Origin: Diplocarpon mali
Taxonomy: Eukaryota > Ascomycota > Leotiomycetes > Helotiales > Drepanopezizaceae
Direction: 5' to 3'
DNA length: 64,000 bases
NCBI GenBank assembly: GCA_024741835.1
Contig: JAENRP010000006.1
Location: 249,379-313,378 of the forward strand
Shown: positions 37,680 to 52,408 of the stretch, in pieces
Layout: each line of letters begins with the position of its first letter
How positions within the stretch are numbered: the stretch's first letter is position 1
Made by a program: the position numbers and the translations under genes
The notes under the pieces: generated by a model
The model's database searches: none
Seen by the model: only the letters and a program-made list of their open reading frames with translations
What the model was told of the DNA's origin: nothing

Positions 37680-38873
37680 TCATTCGTCCTCCGTCCCCTC
37701 AAGCCCGCTCTCGCTCTCGATGCCAACCCGCCTGCAAAAGATACACCACTCCCCGCTCTCCACGCCATCGTTTTCAATCCCGTCCTCGACTTCGCGGAAC
37801 CTCTCCCTCAAGCCCGAATCGACCACGCCAAACACCAGACTCGCCTCACTCAGGTCCCTCCCAAGAGGCAGCGGCGTGGGACCCAGGGATGGGAACTGCA
37901 GATGCGGCAGCACATCGAGCAGCAGCTGGCCCTCCAGGCCCCAGAAGTAGCGCGCGCGCTCGACAGACACCGTGGAGAGGGCGTAGTTCATGGTGGCCGG
38001 CACGTCCCCGAAGCAGGCTTCCTTGGCGAAGAGGAAGTCCCTACGCTCCGTCTTCGTGCTGGTATTCTCCACCAGGTGGAGGATGTCGGCCGGGGAGAGC
38101 TTCATAATGTCCCGCACGAGCCGGCGGTACTCACTCCCCTCGCCCCAGGCCATCTTGGCGAGCGCGCGGGCGGGTAGAGCGTGCGAGTAGTGGTCCTGCA
38201 CGATGGAGTTGGAGGGGTAGAGGTCGGATTCGACGAGTTGCTCGACGTGGGCGAGGAACTCGGAGAGCTGGATGTGCTCGGCGGTGGAGTAGGTGCGGAG
38301 CAGCCGGTGCCGCGGGTCGTCGAAGGACGCCGGCGAGGGCGGGTAGGGCGAGTACTGCGTGTATGTGCGGGAGTGGAAGAGCGTGGTGTAGGTCCAGTGG
38401 TGGTAGATGGCCTTCCGCAAGCGGTGCTTCTCGTGCGGATGCAGCAGGCGGCGGTTGTCCGAGCCGACGCGCCAGCGTAGACGGGGGTACAGCTCGGTCC
38501 AGCGGTCGGCGATCTTGCCGTACGCGACCATCTTCTTCATGTGGTCGAGGCCGAGTTTCGGGGAGGGACCGACGGCGACGATGCGGGCGAGGAGGGTGTC
38601 GATGCGCATCTCGGTGCCGATGGGTCTGCGGCTCCTGTCGGGCTCGTTGGCGAGGACGAGTTGCAGCAGAGCGGGAAGGGGACTGTAGGAGTTATGGAGG
38701 CCTTGCGCGAGGAGATGCATGCGGCGGCCCAAGAAGGCCCGGTAGATCGTGCGAGAAGCGCGGGCGAGGGCGAGGAGGTCTGGCAGCTCGGACAGGTCGA
38801 GGATCTTCTGGATGAGCTCGATCGAGAGGGTGGCGAGCGACATTGTGGGATTGTTGGGGGGGGGTTCGTTCAT
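37680..38873 (-). CDS. F-box-type protein
   Basis: A single minus-strand exon from ATG at 38873 (MNEPPP) to 37680, 397 residues; ATG at 38843 (MSLATLS) is an alternative start. The N-terminus is an F-box-like segment (LSIELIQKILDLSELPDLLALARASRTIYRAF, here cut as LSIELIQKILDL and LPDLLALARASRTIY). F-boxes dock substrate receptors onto Skp1 in SCF ubiquitin ligases. The remainder is helical with no known repeat. It includes LYPRLRWRVGSDNRRLLHP and REKDFLF-like charged segments, and ends with the acidic tail SGLEGTEDE. A sequence ending in GCAGTCCACAG just upstream of the start looks like a splice acceptor, so an intron in the leader is likely. The substrate is unknown. Confidence 0.72.
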   Translation of the reverse strand: MNEPPPNNPTMSLATLSIELIQKILDLSELPDLLALARASRTIYRAFLGRRMHLLAQGLHNSYSPLPALLQLVLANEPDRSRRPIGTEMRIDTLLARIVAVGPSPKLGLDHMKKMVAYGKIADRWTELYPRLRWRVGSDNRRLLHPHEKHRLRKAIYHHWTYTTLFHSRTYTQYSPYPPSPASFDDPRHRLLRTYSTAEHIQLSEFLAHVEQLVESDLYPSNSIVQDHYSHALPARALAKMAWGEGSEYRRLVRDIMKLSPADILHLVENTSTKTERRDFLFAKEACFGDVPATMNYALSTVSVERARYFWGLEGQLLLDVLPHLQFPSLGPTPLPLGRDLSEASLVFGVVDSGLRERFREVEDGIENDGVESGEWCIFCRRVGIESESGLEGTEDE

Positions 38874-39686
38874 CTTCGTGCGTGGTTCTTGGATTTCTGT
38901 GGACTGCCACCAGATGGTCAGCATCCTCCGTATTCAGATCGTGACATGGAGGTTTGGGGGGAAACCTGCGCTTGCTGTGCCTGGATCTAGCTTCCTGCTG
39001 CCCCTCCCAACGCACAACTGCGTGAAGCGACTGTCGACGCGCACACAAGACACTGCACGCCAGAGGCTCGACGGCGAGGAGCAGGATATCGACGGGCAAT
39101 CGACGGGCACGCGCTGGGAGCTGTCAAGTACAGCCACCAGCGGCAGAGAAGATGCGTAACCTAACTCGCACACACCCCGTCGTTGGGGCTATGGGCGATG
39201 GAGCGGAAGACATCCTGCGACGATCTGCTGCTCGGGGATGACAGTCGCGCGCGACTGGAGAGCGGTGGTTGAGACATGATGCTGGTGAGGTCGGAGAAGA
39301 CAGACGCGGAAAAGTCGCGAGCTTTATTTACCATGGTAGCCCCGGCCTCGGACACACGATTTTCCGGCAGGACACGTGACGAGCCCCCTTTCACGGCATG
39401 CCTCCCCACCCGGCCCCCCTGGCCAGGGCTGGGATCGACACACGTTCGCCCGGCATCAAGACTTCCATCGGCCAGCCGCCAAACATGCTCAGTTGCTCTA
39501 AACCTACACGCGCGGTAACCGCTTCGCAGCCAGGCCCCCCGTCGGCCGTCAACACGTACAAAACCCCCCCAGAGATTCCACCCTCCCCCGCCCGTGAGGG
39601 ACTGCTGTGATCTTGACATGCCAGCCCCAGACCCGACTCGCATCTGCCCGGTCTCTTCCTGCCGAGATCCCCCGGCCCAGCGAGGC
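38874..39686. other. Intergenic region
   Basis: It holds the F-box gene leader and the 3' flank of HDA1. No supported gene; frames at 39161-39799 and 39276-39518 are shadows of GC-rich sequence. Confidence 0.5.
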
Positions 39687-42164
39687 TCATGTCCCAATCG
39701 GCCTCCGGGCGCCCGGCGGCGCCTCGAGAGCAGTAGCTGGAACGACATCATCCATAGCCGTGTCCGAGCCAGCTGCCAAAGCCTCCTCATCCGTCTCATC
39801 CTCCTCAGCGTGATCCTGCTCCCACTGCCTGACGCTTCTCGTCAAGAAGCTCGTGCTATCATCCTGGTGACGTCTTAGCATCTTCCCCAGTCCGCCGCCG
39901 TCGACTTCGCCGCGGCTGAGCTTGATCTCCGCCATGACCACGTTGCCGAAGCGTTGCTTCCGGACTTTCTTGGAAGACTCTTCGTCGACCCAGCAGGCGT
40001 GGTCGGGCGAGACGTAGATCAACGAGTGGTCTCTGTACCATCTCGACAGGTTTGGGTCGGTTTCGGATTTCACGGGGCGGAGAGAGCTGGCCACGAAACA
40101 GAGGATGCCGGCAATGCGGTCCTTGGCATCTGCGAGAGATTAGCATGAGCCCGCAGATGGTTGTGGGCGGGAGCGCGAGCCTCGAGAGATCAGGAGCTGC
40201 TTGATGCCAAAGTACGCGTCACCCACGCCCATCAGACTCAGGCTTGCGCTGGGGTTCAGCTCGATGTAGTTGTCCCAGAGGTAGCAGAGCAGCTCTCGCG
40301 TCTGCTGAGCTACGATACTCTCCGTCGGCTTAGGAGCGTACGGGTCCGCGTCGGTCTCGGAGGAGATGTGTTGGGGGATGTTGATGTCGACGACCCCAAA
40401 ACCATGCTCTATGGCCCACTTGATGTACGCCAGGAGCCCATCCGCCTACCGTCCATCAGCGCTGGCCAGATACGGGAGGCAGGGCACTCACCACAAAGGT
40501 ATTGTGGGCATATACGGTATTATCGTGGGGGTCGGGCTGAGCGTGTATCTCCGGTCTGGAGGAGGTATTAGATGACGCCTCGTGCTTGTAACGGGGGGAG
40601 TGACTTCCGGGTCATGGATAATCAGCAAGATCTTCTTTGCCCGGTTCAGCTCCGGGGTGACCAGGACCTGGTTCTCGAACGCTCTGCTCAGCTTGGTCCG
40701 CTGCACGTAGAGTGGGATCATGTCGTGCTGCTCAGCAAGATCGTGCTTTTGCGCCGTCCGGATCACGTCGCTGAGCCGGCTGGTACCCACGTCCTTCAGT
40801 GCGGCGAGAGGCACGACACCCGGTCGCATACACTCCCAATACGCCGATTGTATCCTCTTGACGTTGTCGAGGGTATGAGCCGCGACTTTGTTGAGCGGCG
40901 GAATCGTCATCCTCTCCGGCGGCTCGCCCATCAAGGTCCTGGCCACCGCAAGAGCAGACACCGAGATCGCCCTCAGGTTGTAGCCACCTTCCAGGCAAAC
41001 AGCCACCTTGCCGTCTGCCAGCGACATGAGCATATGCGTCATGTGCGCGTAGCAAGGCGGAGAGACCCAGCAGCCGCCGAGCTCATCGCCCGCCGCCGCA
41101 TCGAAGCCGGCCGAGATGATCACCAGATCTGGATCGAATTCTTGGGCGATGGGCATGACGATCCTCTGGAATGCCGCCATGTACTCACCATCACCCACGC
41201 CCTGCTCGGCCCAGCCGATGTTGACATTCCTTCCGAGACCAACCCCGGCTCCGCACATGTCCAGCCCACCATCAGGCATCTCGTCGTCTTCCGGCGGCCC
41301 GGGGTAGAATTCCCCATTCTTGTACACGTGGAGAGACATGTAGAGCACGTTCGGGTTTTCGTAGAACATGTTCTGGATGCCGTTGCCGTGGTGAACGTCC
41401 CAGTCCAGTATCAGGACTTTCCGGCACTTTTCGGGGTAGTCCCGCATGCAGACATTGGCGGCGATGGGGACGTTATTGAAGATGCAAAACCCCATGGACT
41501 CGTTATGCTCGGCGTGGTGTCCAGGAGGGCGGATGACGGCAATGGCATTCTTCACCTTGCCCTCGACAACGTTCTTGCAGGTCTCAATCGCACCACCGGC
41601 TGAGACGAGCGCCGCGTCGTACGTCAGGTTACCGACGTAGAGGGACTTCCGCCCATTGTCAAACTCTTCGGTCATGTGTCTCAGCTCCATTGAGGTCTTG
41701 TCACCCAGAGACTTGACCCATTCGAAGTGGCCTGCCGCATGTGCCGTGCATATCTCTTCGCGCGTCGCCTGTCGAGCGGGTATCCTCCACATGTACTGGT
41801 TGGGCGATTTTTTCCAGGTCGCTTCCTGCTCAAGGGTAGTGCCAGTGCATACCAGGCCGTTGTCCTTGAACTCTGTCATGATAGCCTCGATTCGACGCGG
41901 GTCCTCGGGGTGGTGAGGATTGGCTGAAAAATCAGCATTGGCGTGGAGCTTCATTCGATCATCGTAACAGCATCCTGTCGCAAGGTTCGCCCGTCGAACG
42001 ACAAGCTTCGTGTCTGGCGCCGAGGATGGTGGCTCGTCGTGCGGCTCGGCTTGCGTCAAGTCGAGGGGGTTGGATCGATCTTCAGTCTGGTACAGGACTC
42101 GGGGATCCATGAAGCCGTTCCCGACGGCCTGGGATTGCTCATTGGCGTCCACGGACGTATCCAT
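39687..42164 (-). CDS. HDA1: Class II histone deacetylase Hda1 with C-terminal Arb2 domain
   Basis: Minus-strand exons are 42164-40605, 40548-40492, 40445-40181 and 40129-39687, 774 residues (an ATG at 42182 would add six). Hda1 removes acetyl groups from histone tails in the nucleus and represses transcription. Deacetylase motifs seen: IRPPGHHAEH (catalytic His pair), MGFCIFNNV, ILDWDVHHGNG (zinc Asp and His), MSLHVY, IISAGFDAAAGD (second zinc Asp) and CLEGGYN. After about residue 500 comes the Arb2-type domain (IIHDPEIHAQPD, FGVVDINIPQH, LMGVGDAYFG, LIYVSPDHACW). The third intron, 40180-40130, has a GC donor (CGAG|GCTCGC) and CGCAG acceptor; no GT donor is near, and the junction ISR-DAKDRI fits the family. 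The ending is acidic, then PPGARRPIGT. Confidence 0.93.
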
Positions 42165-43731
42165 GGCGCTGCTTTGAAGCATCAGCACGTCTGGAGGCTT
42201 CCAAGCTATATGATGGAAAGGAAAGCTTGGTCGTCGGAGGAAGCAGCCGAATGAAGCTTGAGCCCGGTATTAGTAAGCTAATTAACCTGGAGTGACGAGC
42301 CAGTTTGGAGGTCCAGAGCAGTGCACTGTGTTTCTCTACAGCTCTACACAGCAGAACGTAAGTCGATTTGAGCCGAAGCAATGTTCTCAGGTGGTGCACG
42401 GAAAAGCAAAGCCTTGACACAGAATTAGTGTTGAGTCTTTTAGCAGCTTCCAAAGCACAAGACACGCTTTAAGTATGAGAGCCAGGAAGAATGTCGCTGA
42501 AATCCAAAGAGAGGAGACGAGAGATCACAGGCGCAATCCTTATCCAGAGAATAATGGACGGCTAGCGAGTAGGTAGATCCCCAATAGATAGAGCGTAGCA
42601 GAACTCAAAGAGGCGTGTGAGCAGTAAGAAGAATGAGAGAGCACCGGGGAGAATGACAATCAACCCCAGCAAAATCATGAGACGAATAATTCCTTCCCTT
42701 CTCTCCTTCTCCTGCTTTCCCTCCTCTCCAATTTCCTCTCTTCAACAACGCCAAGTTCTCCCTCTTCCACATCTCCCCCCCTCAACTCACCACCTCGCAG
42801 AACACCTAATCCTATCAAGCTCATCAAGAGCTCTCTGCCCCCAGAACTACTCGCAGCCCAAAGACCCTAGCTCCCCAATATGCATAAGATCAAAAAACCC
42901 GCAGCAGAAGCAGCATCAAAGCATCAAGAACGACAGGAAGAGAAAGGAAGAGAGAAAGAAAACCACCTCAAGACTCACCTCACCTCGTCCCAAACATAGA
43001 GCCACCCTCCTTCAATAGAAACCAGAGAAAAAAAAAAACAACAAAAAAAAAATAAAAAAAACACGCAGCACGCCACGCGACCCTTCTTCTCCCCCTGTGC
43101 AAACTTTTCCTTGCCTAGTTCCTCACTAGCTACGCGTACGGGTTTCTGCGCGCTGGAGCTCTCGTGCGCTGCTGTATTTTCTTGTTCTTTTATTACGGGT
43201 TCCGGAGGTTGAGGGCGTCCCTGTTGCTGGTACTGGTGATGTTGGAAGGGAGAGTTGCGATCTCCTGGGTCCGTAGACGCGATGGACTGGATTAGGCGAA
43301 CCGAGGTCTGAGCGAGCTAGCCTTACAGCCTGAGGCGCCAATGCCGCAATTCCACTCCAGACCGGAGGTGAAATTCAGTACTTGGGATCGTAACAGATAT
43401 TTCCAGATGAATCAGATATGCTGCCGGGTCTCTTACCAGCCAGTGGTCTTGTTACATAACTCCTTCTCTTGTAGAGGTCACTAGCTGGGCTGGATGTACC
43501 GATGTCTTCAAGGCAGTGTCAAGCATCAAGCGTACCCCACCTTACGGATATACGTCACTGGGAGCCTGGGAATATGCAAGTTGGTACACTCATCATTGCC
43601 TGTTTATTTTGCGATTGCTAGACTACCGTGACCAAGCCCTCTCCCATCAGAGTCTGCCTTTCAATACACTGTCAGAGAAAAACACTCATCAGAAATGGTT
43701 CCTGCACAAGTGCGGGAGAAAGTAAATCATC
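42165..43731. other. Intergenic region
   Basis: It contains the HDA1 upstream region and the GAPDH 3' flank. A CT-rich block lies at 42690-42780 and an A-rich run at about 43027-43062. No gene is supported. Confidence 0.5.
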
Positions 43732-46480
<2,749 letters not shown>

Positions 46481-46486
46481 ATAGGG

Positions 46487-48478
46487 GGATATTTCTGGCA
46501 TCACGGAGTGCGATGTGCAACAAAGCAGGTCTTCTTCTTCTTCTTCTTCTTCTTCTTCTTCTTCTCCTCCTCCTATCCCTCCCCCTCTCCCTCCCCCTCC
46601 CCCCCCCCTCCTCCTTTTCTGCTTTCTTAAAATTACCCAGGAACAACGCGGTCGTGTTTATTTATATCCCCTCGGCTGACGATCTACGCTGCTCGACTCG
46701 GCGCGGCAGAGTCCCCACCTCCTGCTTGCTGCGCCTCTGCGTGCCCAAGCCAGACGGTCCTCGCGACACCTGCTTGCCATCTGCCTGCCCGCCCGGCTCT
46801 GGATGCTCGCCGACGCGTGTTCGGGGAGAGTGGCTCGGCGACCGCGTGTGATGATCCCAGAGGACTCGGAGGGAGAGACGACTTCTCGTCGCGTGCCGTA
46901 CGATACGGGTATCGCCCTCCCTCTCCCCCTCGTTCCCCGCGCCCGCGTCCCCCACCCCGGGCGGGTGTGAGAGGAGAACATAGCTGGGGTTTGGATCCGT
47001 ACTGCGCTGCTTCCCTCTCTTACCGTGCCAGCCAAACCTCTGAGGAGAGTCAGGGAGAGAAGGGGAGTAGGCGGAGGGAGGTAAGGAGGTAAGGAGGTAC
47101 GCAAGGCATGATCAGGTACTCACAGGGATTGCTCGTTCAGGGCGACAGCGTGGTTCGTGGCGACAGGGTGGTTCGTTTGCGAGAAGCGTATGGTCGATGT
47201 GTGTATCTGTATATATACGTACATAGATGTAGGTGCGTATACAGATACATGTATATATGTACGTACATACATGTATATACACACATAGACGCAAGTATAT
47301 ACACATATATACGCACATACACACACATCTATACATATATACGTAGATATACATGTATAAACTTATATGTATACTTACATATATACTCGTATAAATATTT
47401 ATATACACATATACACATATATATATACATATATATACACACACATACACATATACACATATACACATATACACATATACACATATATACATATATATAC
47501 ATATATATACACACATACACACATACACATATATACATATATATAAACATACACACATACAGGCACAGGATACACATGCTTCCACATCCCCCTCTCGAGA
47601 CTCTCCTTCCCAAGGCGGCAGTCGGCTATCCTCTCTGCCCACCGCCCGCATCACGCCCTCCCTACCCCTATCCGGCCCTCGTCACACGGGGATATTTCTG
47701 GCAACCCGGATTGCGACGTGCAACAAAGCCCGCTTCTTCTTCTTCATCATCATCATCATCTTCTTTTTCTTCTTCATCATCATCTTCATCTTCCTCATCT
47801 TCTTCATCTTCTTCTTCCTCCTCTTCCTCCTCCCCCTCTTCTTCTTCCTCCGGGGCGCTTGTGCGAATGCGGCCCAGCTGTCTGCCGGTTGGGTTATTTA
47901 TACACACACACATCTATGCGCGTCTGTATATCCGTACGCGTAGAACAAAGAGGGAAGATTCGAACAGGGGCGGATCCAAGGTTTCAGGCCGTCTTTCCCA
48001 CGCGGTATTTCTGGCAGCGCTGATCGCGACGTGCAACAAAGCCTCTCGTGTGTCTTCTTCTTCTTCTTCTTCTTCTTCCCCTCCTCCTGCTCCTCCTCCC
48101 CCTCCTTCTCCGCCTCCTTTCGGTGGGGCTCTGCTAATGCGGTTAAGCAGTCTGCAGCTTGCTCTATGCATTTCTCTAAAAAAGAAAACAACAAGATGAA
48201 GAGGAAGAGCGAAATTTGACGACGAGCAAAAGGGGGGAATCCATGGTTTCAGGCCGGCTTTCCACGCGATATTTATGGCAGCGCTGAGCGCGACAGTGCC
48301 ACAGACCAACCTCCCCCGCCCTCGCCCCGCTCCCCGCCCCCCTCTTCCAATTTCTTGGTCTTCTCTCTCTGGAGATCCGCAAACTCTGGAAAAATTCAGA
48401 TTGATGGTTTTCCAACCCGCCCAGCCTATTTTTGGAGGGGTGTATTTCGGGCACCGCTGATCGCGACGTGCAACAAAG
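46487..48478 (+). repeat. Recurrent short repeat, three of five copies carrying TTC microsatellites
   Basis: A core of about 38 bp, TATTTCTGGCA followed after about 10 bp by GCGACGTGCAACAAAG, occurs at 46487-46526, 47690-47728, 48004-48042, about 48267-48302 (degenerate) and 48442-48478, all in the same direction. Copies 1 to 3 are followed by (TTC)n or TTC/ATC tracts and pyrimidine-rich sequence. Copies 3 and 4 also share the preceding block ATCCAAGGTTTCAGGCCG / ATCCATGGTTTCAGGCCG and a TTTCC(C)ACGCG link. Spacings of about 311 and 265 bp suggest a repeated unit with variable tracts. ACATAC/ATATAC arrays fill about 47205-47565 between copies 1 and 2. No coding capacity is seen. Confidence 0.75.
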
Positions 48479-49178
48479 GGCTGATCGTCCTTCCCGAAGC
48501 GGTGATCTCTGGACGCCCGCGGGGGGCGCTGGGGTGAGCAGAGCGGAGAGGAGAGGAGGGGAGGGTCGATTTGGGCTCCAGGTCTCGCGCTGGCGAGGTT
48601 GCGTTGCTGTCGTCGGATATACCTACGATACCTGCAGCGAGGACCCGGCGGCTGTGGCTGGGATCCTCTGATGATGCGCGCGGTTCGGGGCTGGGCGGGG
48701 GTACTTTCTCTCGTGCTGTGTTCTCGACACTGGGAAGGGGAAGGGAAGGGGAAGGCAAGGGAAAGGGGAGGGAAAGGGGACGGGAGGAGGGGATTCTGAA
48801 GCCCAAGCTGAAGCTGTTATTCTCTCGTCCGAGGAGGCTATTCCAAGAGGCGACCATGAGCCTCCGTAGCGCCGTGCTGGCTCCCGCTCCCAGTCTGGCG
48901 GAGTTGTGATCTCTCCCAAGGACGTCTTGCTATAGTCGTGTTTAAACAGCAGACTCAACATACCTGGTGTTTGGCTCGGCAACTCTTACGCACGTCGTTG
49001 CTCTCCTGGAACCGACGAAAAACATACAACCTCTGGCCGGCTAGCACCACGGGTTCAATACTCTTCCATGAACGCTCTAACACTACCCGGTCCTTGCAGC
49101 AAGCACGAGTCCGAGGCGTAGAGGTCTACTCATCCGACGCGCCGAGTCCTCACTCTGAACCGGTCCGCCATTCGCGCC

Positions 49179-49218
<40 letters not shown>

Positions 49219-50707
49219 TGACTTGCTACCATAAATCGACATTCCTTGAGGTCCTGGTGGTTTCCGGCTGACATCTGGTCTTTGAGGCAACGGCTGCTGT
49301 GAGGCGTTCTCTACCATGACGCTCCTTTGCTCTGCGCATAACTGAATGGTCTATTTCCTATCTCTAGTTCGCCTCTCTTCTGATGGATCCTCGTGGAAAG
49401 CTGCGCCAGCCCATAGAAAGTCTTACGGTCGTAGGTGCCGACGAAGAGACCGGCAGCCGTTGCGGTCGGTCACTGGGGACCATTCCAGGGCATGGGTGAG
49501 AGAGCTCCTTGGATTCTGATGCTTCGCTCGGTGAGTCAAGGGCACAGCATCGCTAACTCGGCATCACCACGCAACTGCTCAAGGGACTTGGTGGCTATAG
49601 TTATGGCCTTTTCTCGTATGCGCAACGTTTTTCTTGCACATCATCCCGCAGAGTGATATGATCCATTGTGCTACACCCCGAACATCTCGGGACCCTCACG
49701 TAGACTGCCTTATGATCATGACCTTGTTCTGACAAGGCTTCAAGGAAAACAAGACTCCTATGCACGAATAGACGTGCCTGGCAAGGCGACCCTCTGCACG
49801 GTTTGCGTAGGGAGGAGAAGGGACACAGTCAAATGTAGAAACGTGATGTGTCTTGGAACAGGCCAGGCTCCTTCAGTCAAGTAAATCAACAGACGTCTCT
49901 CACGGGATATGTGTGTAAAGCAGTAGAGCTTCCAGCTCGTGGAGATCACGGTCTAAGAGAACCCCTGAGCAAGTCCTACACTAATCTACAGAGTCAATGT
50001 TCGACTCATTGCAGAGCTGCAAGAGACTTGAAAGGATACAGCACTCCCCGTCCATTAAGCTCCGCGACGCAACGGCCTCAACTGCTGCTCTCCGACAAGA
50101 CGAGCAAGCATTCTGCGAGAGCACAGCTGTCTACATACGTTCAGTCTCAAGAAGCTCGCACAGCAACCAGCTATGCTCAGCGGTTAAGGGTAATGTCCAC
50201 ATGAGCATTTCCAGGCAATTCTCACGGGTTAAAGCTTGCAGATTGAATGCCTTTGGTGCGAGCTGCAAATGAGGCACAAGACTGTTCGTTCCTATGAAAA
50301 AGAAGGCTAGAAAAGAGCAAAGTTGCACGACCACGGAAACTCAAAATTTGGAGAGAAAAAAAACACTTCAAATCAAGAGCCGCCTTACCTTGGGATGAGG
50401 GGAGAATGAAGGCATCCCCCAGACGACAGATGTCTATTCTTTCGAGATCAAATGGATATTTGAAGAAGAGTATAGGCGGCGGCTTACTAAGCAAATCCCA
50501 CCAGCCCGCCGCTCCGGCAGAGGTCCACTCATCGCCGAGCAAAATACCTGACGCCTTGGTTTAATCGTCCCGGTTCAAACCTTCAAAGCAAACCACTTCA
50601 CATCGACCACTCTCACCCACCTCTCGACTCGGCGTAGAGGTCAATTGGACACAGTACGAACGTCCTCCTACCCATCACCACATAACATCCCTCCAACGAC
50701 CGCAACA
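48479..50707. other. Intergenic region upstream of COX5
   Basis: It holds a GGGAAGGGAAGG purine run at about 48730-48792 and a (GA)n tract at about 49179-49210. Short frames on both strands lack domains. No gene supported. Confidence 0.5.
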
Positions 50708-51688
50708 ATGCTCCGGCAGTCCCTCCTACGCAGCTCGCGCGCTGCGATCCAGATCCGACCCGCCCAGCAGCGAGCAGCGCACGCCATCTCCAACCCGACG
50801 CTGGCCAATATCGAGAAGCGGTGGGAGACGATGCCGCCGCAGGAGCAGGCCGACCTGTGGATGGCGCTGCGGGATCGCATGAAGGCCAATTGGGCCGAGT
50901 TGACGTTGCAGGAGAAGAGGGCTGGTAGGTTTTGCTCCCCACGACTGTCTTCACCGGCAGCCCAGCCCAGCCCAGCAGAGCACAGCAACAGCACGATTGC
51001 AGCCACGATATGAGTTGCGTGGGGATCTGGGCTGAAGCTGGGATGGACATGGTGTACGGTCACAGCTGGAGTCAGGAGAAACCGGTGGCCCGGCCCGGGG
51101 TTTGGGATCTGGAATCCAGCCCGGTGCCCATTCGAATCCCACCTCGACTCCCAGCTCCCACGCAAGCACAAAGCAGAGGCAGGGCAGCAGACCACGAAGC
51201 TAACCACACTCCGTAACAGCGTACTACATCGCCTTCGGCGCCCACGGCCCCCGCGCCGAACCCGAACCCAACGAGGGATGGAAGGTCTTCGGGTACGTGA
51301 TGGCTGGAGTCGGCGCCAGCGGCATCCTATTCGCCATTATCCGCTCCTTTTCCCGCGGCCCTCCCGACACGATGAACAGGGAGTACCAGGAGGCTACGAA
51401 CGAGTATCTGAAGGTGGGTCTTGGTCTTGCTTTCCCTTTGTCGCCGTGTGCTCTGCGGCTCTTCATAGCTACTTGGATGATGGGCGTGAGCTGGGCCTGA
51501 ACAATTGCGGAGGAGGGATACGCCGTGGCTGGACCTGCACAAGATCACATGAACCCGGGAACGACTTGGACGTGGCTAACTTCCTACCCCCCTCCCAACA
51601 GTCACAAAACTCTGATCCCATCTCCGGTATCTCGTCCGAAGGCTACTCCGGGCCTGGCATGGTCCAGAGCGCGCCGAAGAAGAAGTAA
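50708..51688 (+). CDS. COX5: Cytochrome c oxidase subunit 5 (mammalian subunit IV family)
   Basis: Exons 50708-50924, 51220-51413 and 51602-51688 encode 165 residues. The N-terminus (MLRQSLLRSSRAAIQIRPAQ) is a basic, serine-rich mitochondrial targeting sequence. The family core follows: ISNPTLANIEKRWETMPP, DLWMALRDRMKANW and LTLQEKRAAYYIAFG. One membrane helix lies at about VFGYVMAGVGASGILFAII, then PPDTMNREYQEATNEYLK on the intermembrane side, ending GISSEGYSGPG...PKKK. This nuclear-encoded subunit sits in complex IV of the inner mitochondrial membrane. The first intron is long (295 nt); the junction RA-AYYIAFG restores the family sequence. Confidence 0.92.
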
Positions 51689-52408
51689 TGCCTCGACCGA
51701 CCCGACCCGACACTACCCTGCATGTCTTTTCTTGTGTATGGACGTGGAGGGGAGGATGTGCAGACCAGGGGATCGATGCCAGAGAAGGATGGGGAGGTGT
51801 GGAAGGGGGAGGGAGAGGGCGAGAGGGGAGAGATGACCTGTACAAAGTACTTATTTTGCCGCTGCACGTGTGACTAGAAATGGAGCCTGGTTTGGAATGG
51901 AACGGGGATTTGACCTGGTGCTCGTTGCCTCGCGTTGAGCTGGGAGTGTAACTGTGGCACTGCATAGGACGTGACCCTGGAGTCTCTGTGTTTTCTTTGC
52001 TCCTCGCTCTCGAGATGGTGATGGTCCTCGTGGCAGTTCTGTTTGGTGACCCGCGACTGGCCCGTCTCTTGATATGTACAGCCGCCCTCCCGCTCCTCTC
52101 TCTCCTCCCCCGGCGGTATCTGGGAGCGAGCAAGCAAGCAGTACCCAGGCCTGTTCGCATCCAGCATCCAGCCCGTTTTCACTCCACTCCAACCCAGCCC
52201 AACCCAGCCCAACCCAGTCCAGTCCATTCCATTCCACCTCGTAAACTGCGCCCGCTACCCCCCCATTTCAGAGCCCAAGCCGTACCGCAATCCAAGTACG
52301 AAAGCCCGGCCCACAAGTACAACCACACCCATCAATACCACCCAGCCCGGTGCACACTCTGCCTGCGCATCCGTGTGTGTCAACGTTTCACGTTTCACAT
52401 CTCACCAC
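51689..52408. other. Convergent 3' region
   Basis: The 3' flanks of COX5 and MCX1. On the plus strand a CCCAACCCAGCC repeat lies at about 52186-52235. No gene supported. Confidence 0.55.

Noticed and set aside
40572..41603. 343-residue plus-strand frame rich in Arg and His
   Set aside because: It is antisense to the HDA1 catalytic domain, whose minus-strand reading is certain.
42617..43018. 133-residue plus-strand frame with Ser/Pro/Lys
   Set aside because: It lies in the CT/A-rich upstream region of HDA1, with no domain and biased composition.
47955..47972. B-box-like GATTCGAAC, possible tRNA or SINE promoter
   Set aside because: No matching A box at the right distance and no cloverleaf; kept only as a side remark on the repeat.
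47108..48199. A 363-residue frame with poly-Ser and ITHIHI-like runs
   Set aside because: It runs through ATAC and TTC microsatellites and the repeat cores; low complexity only.
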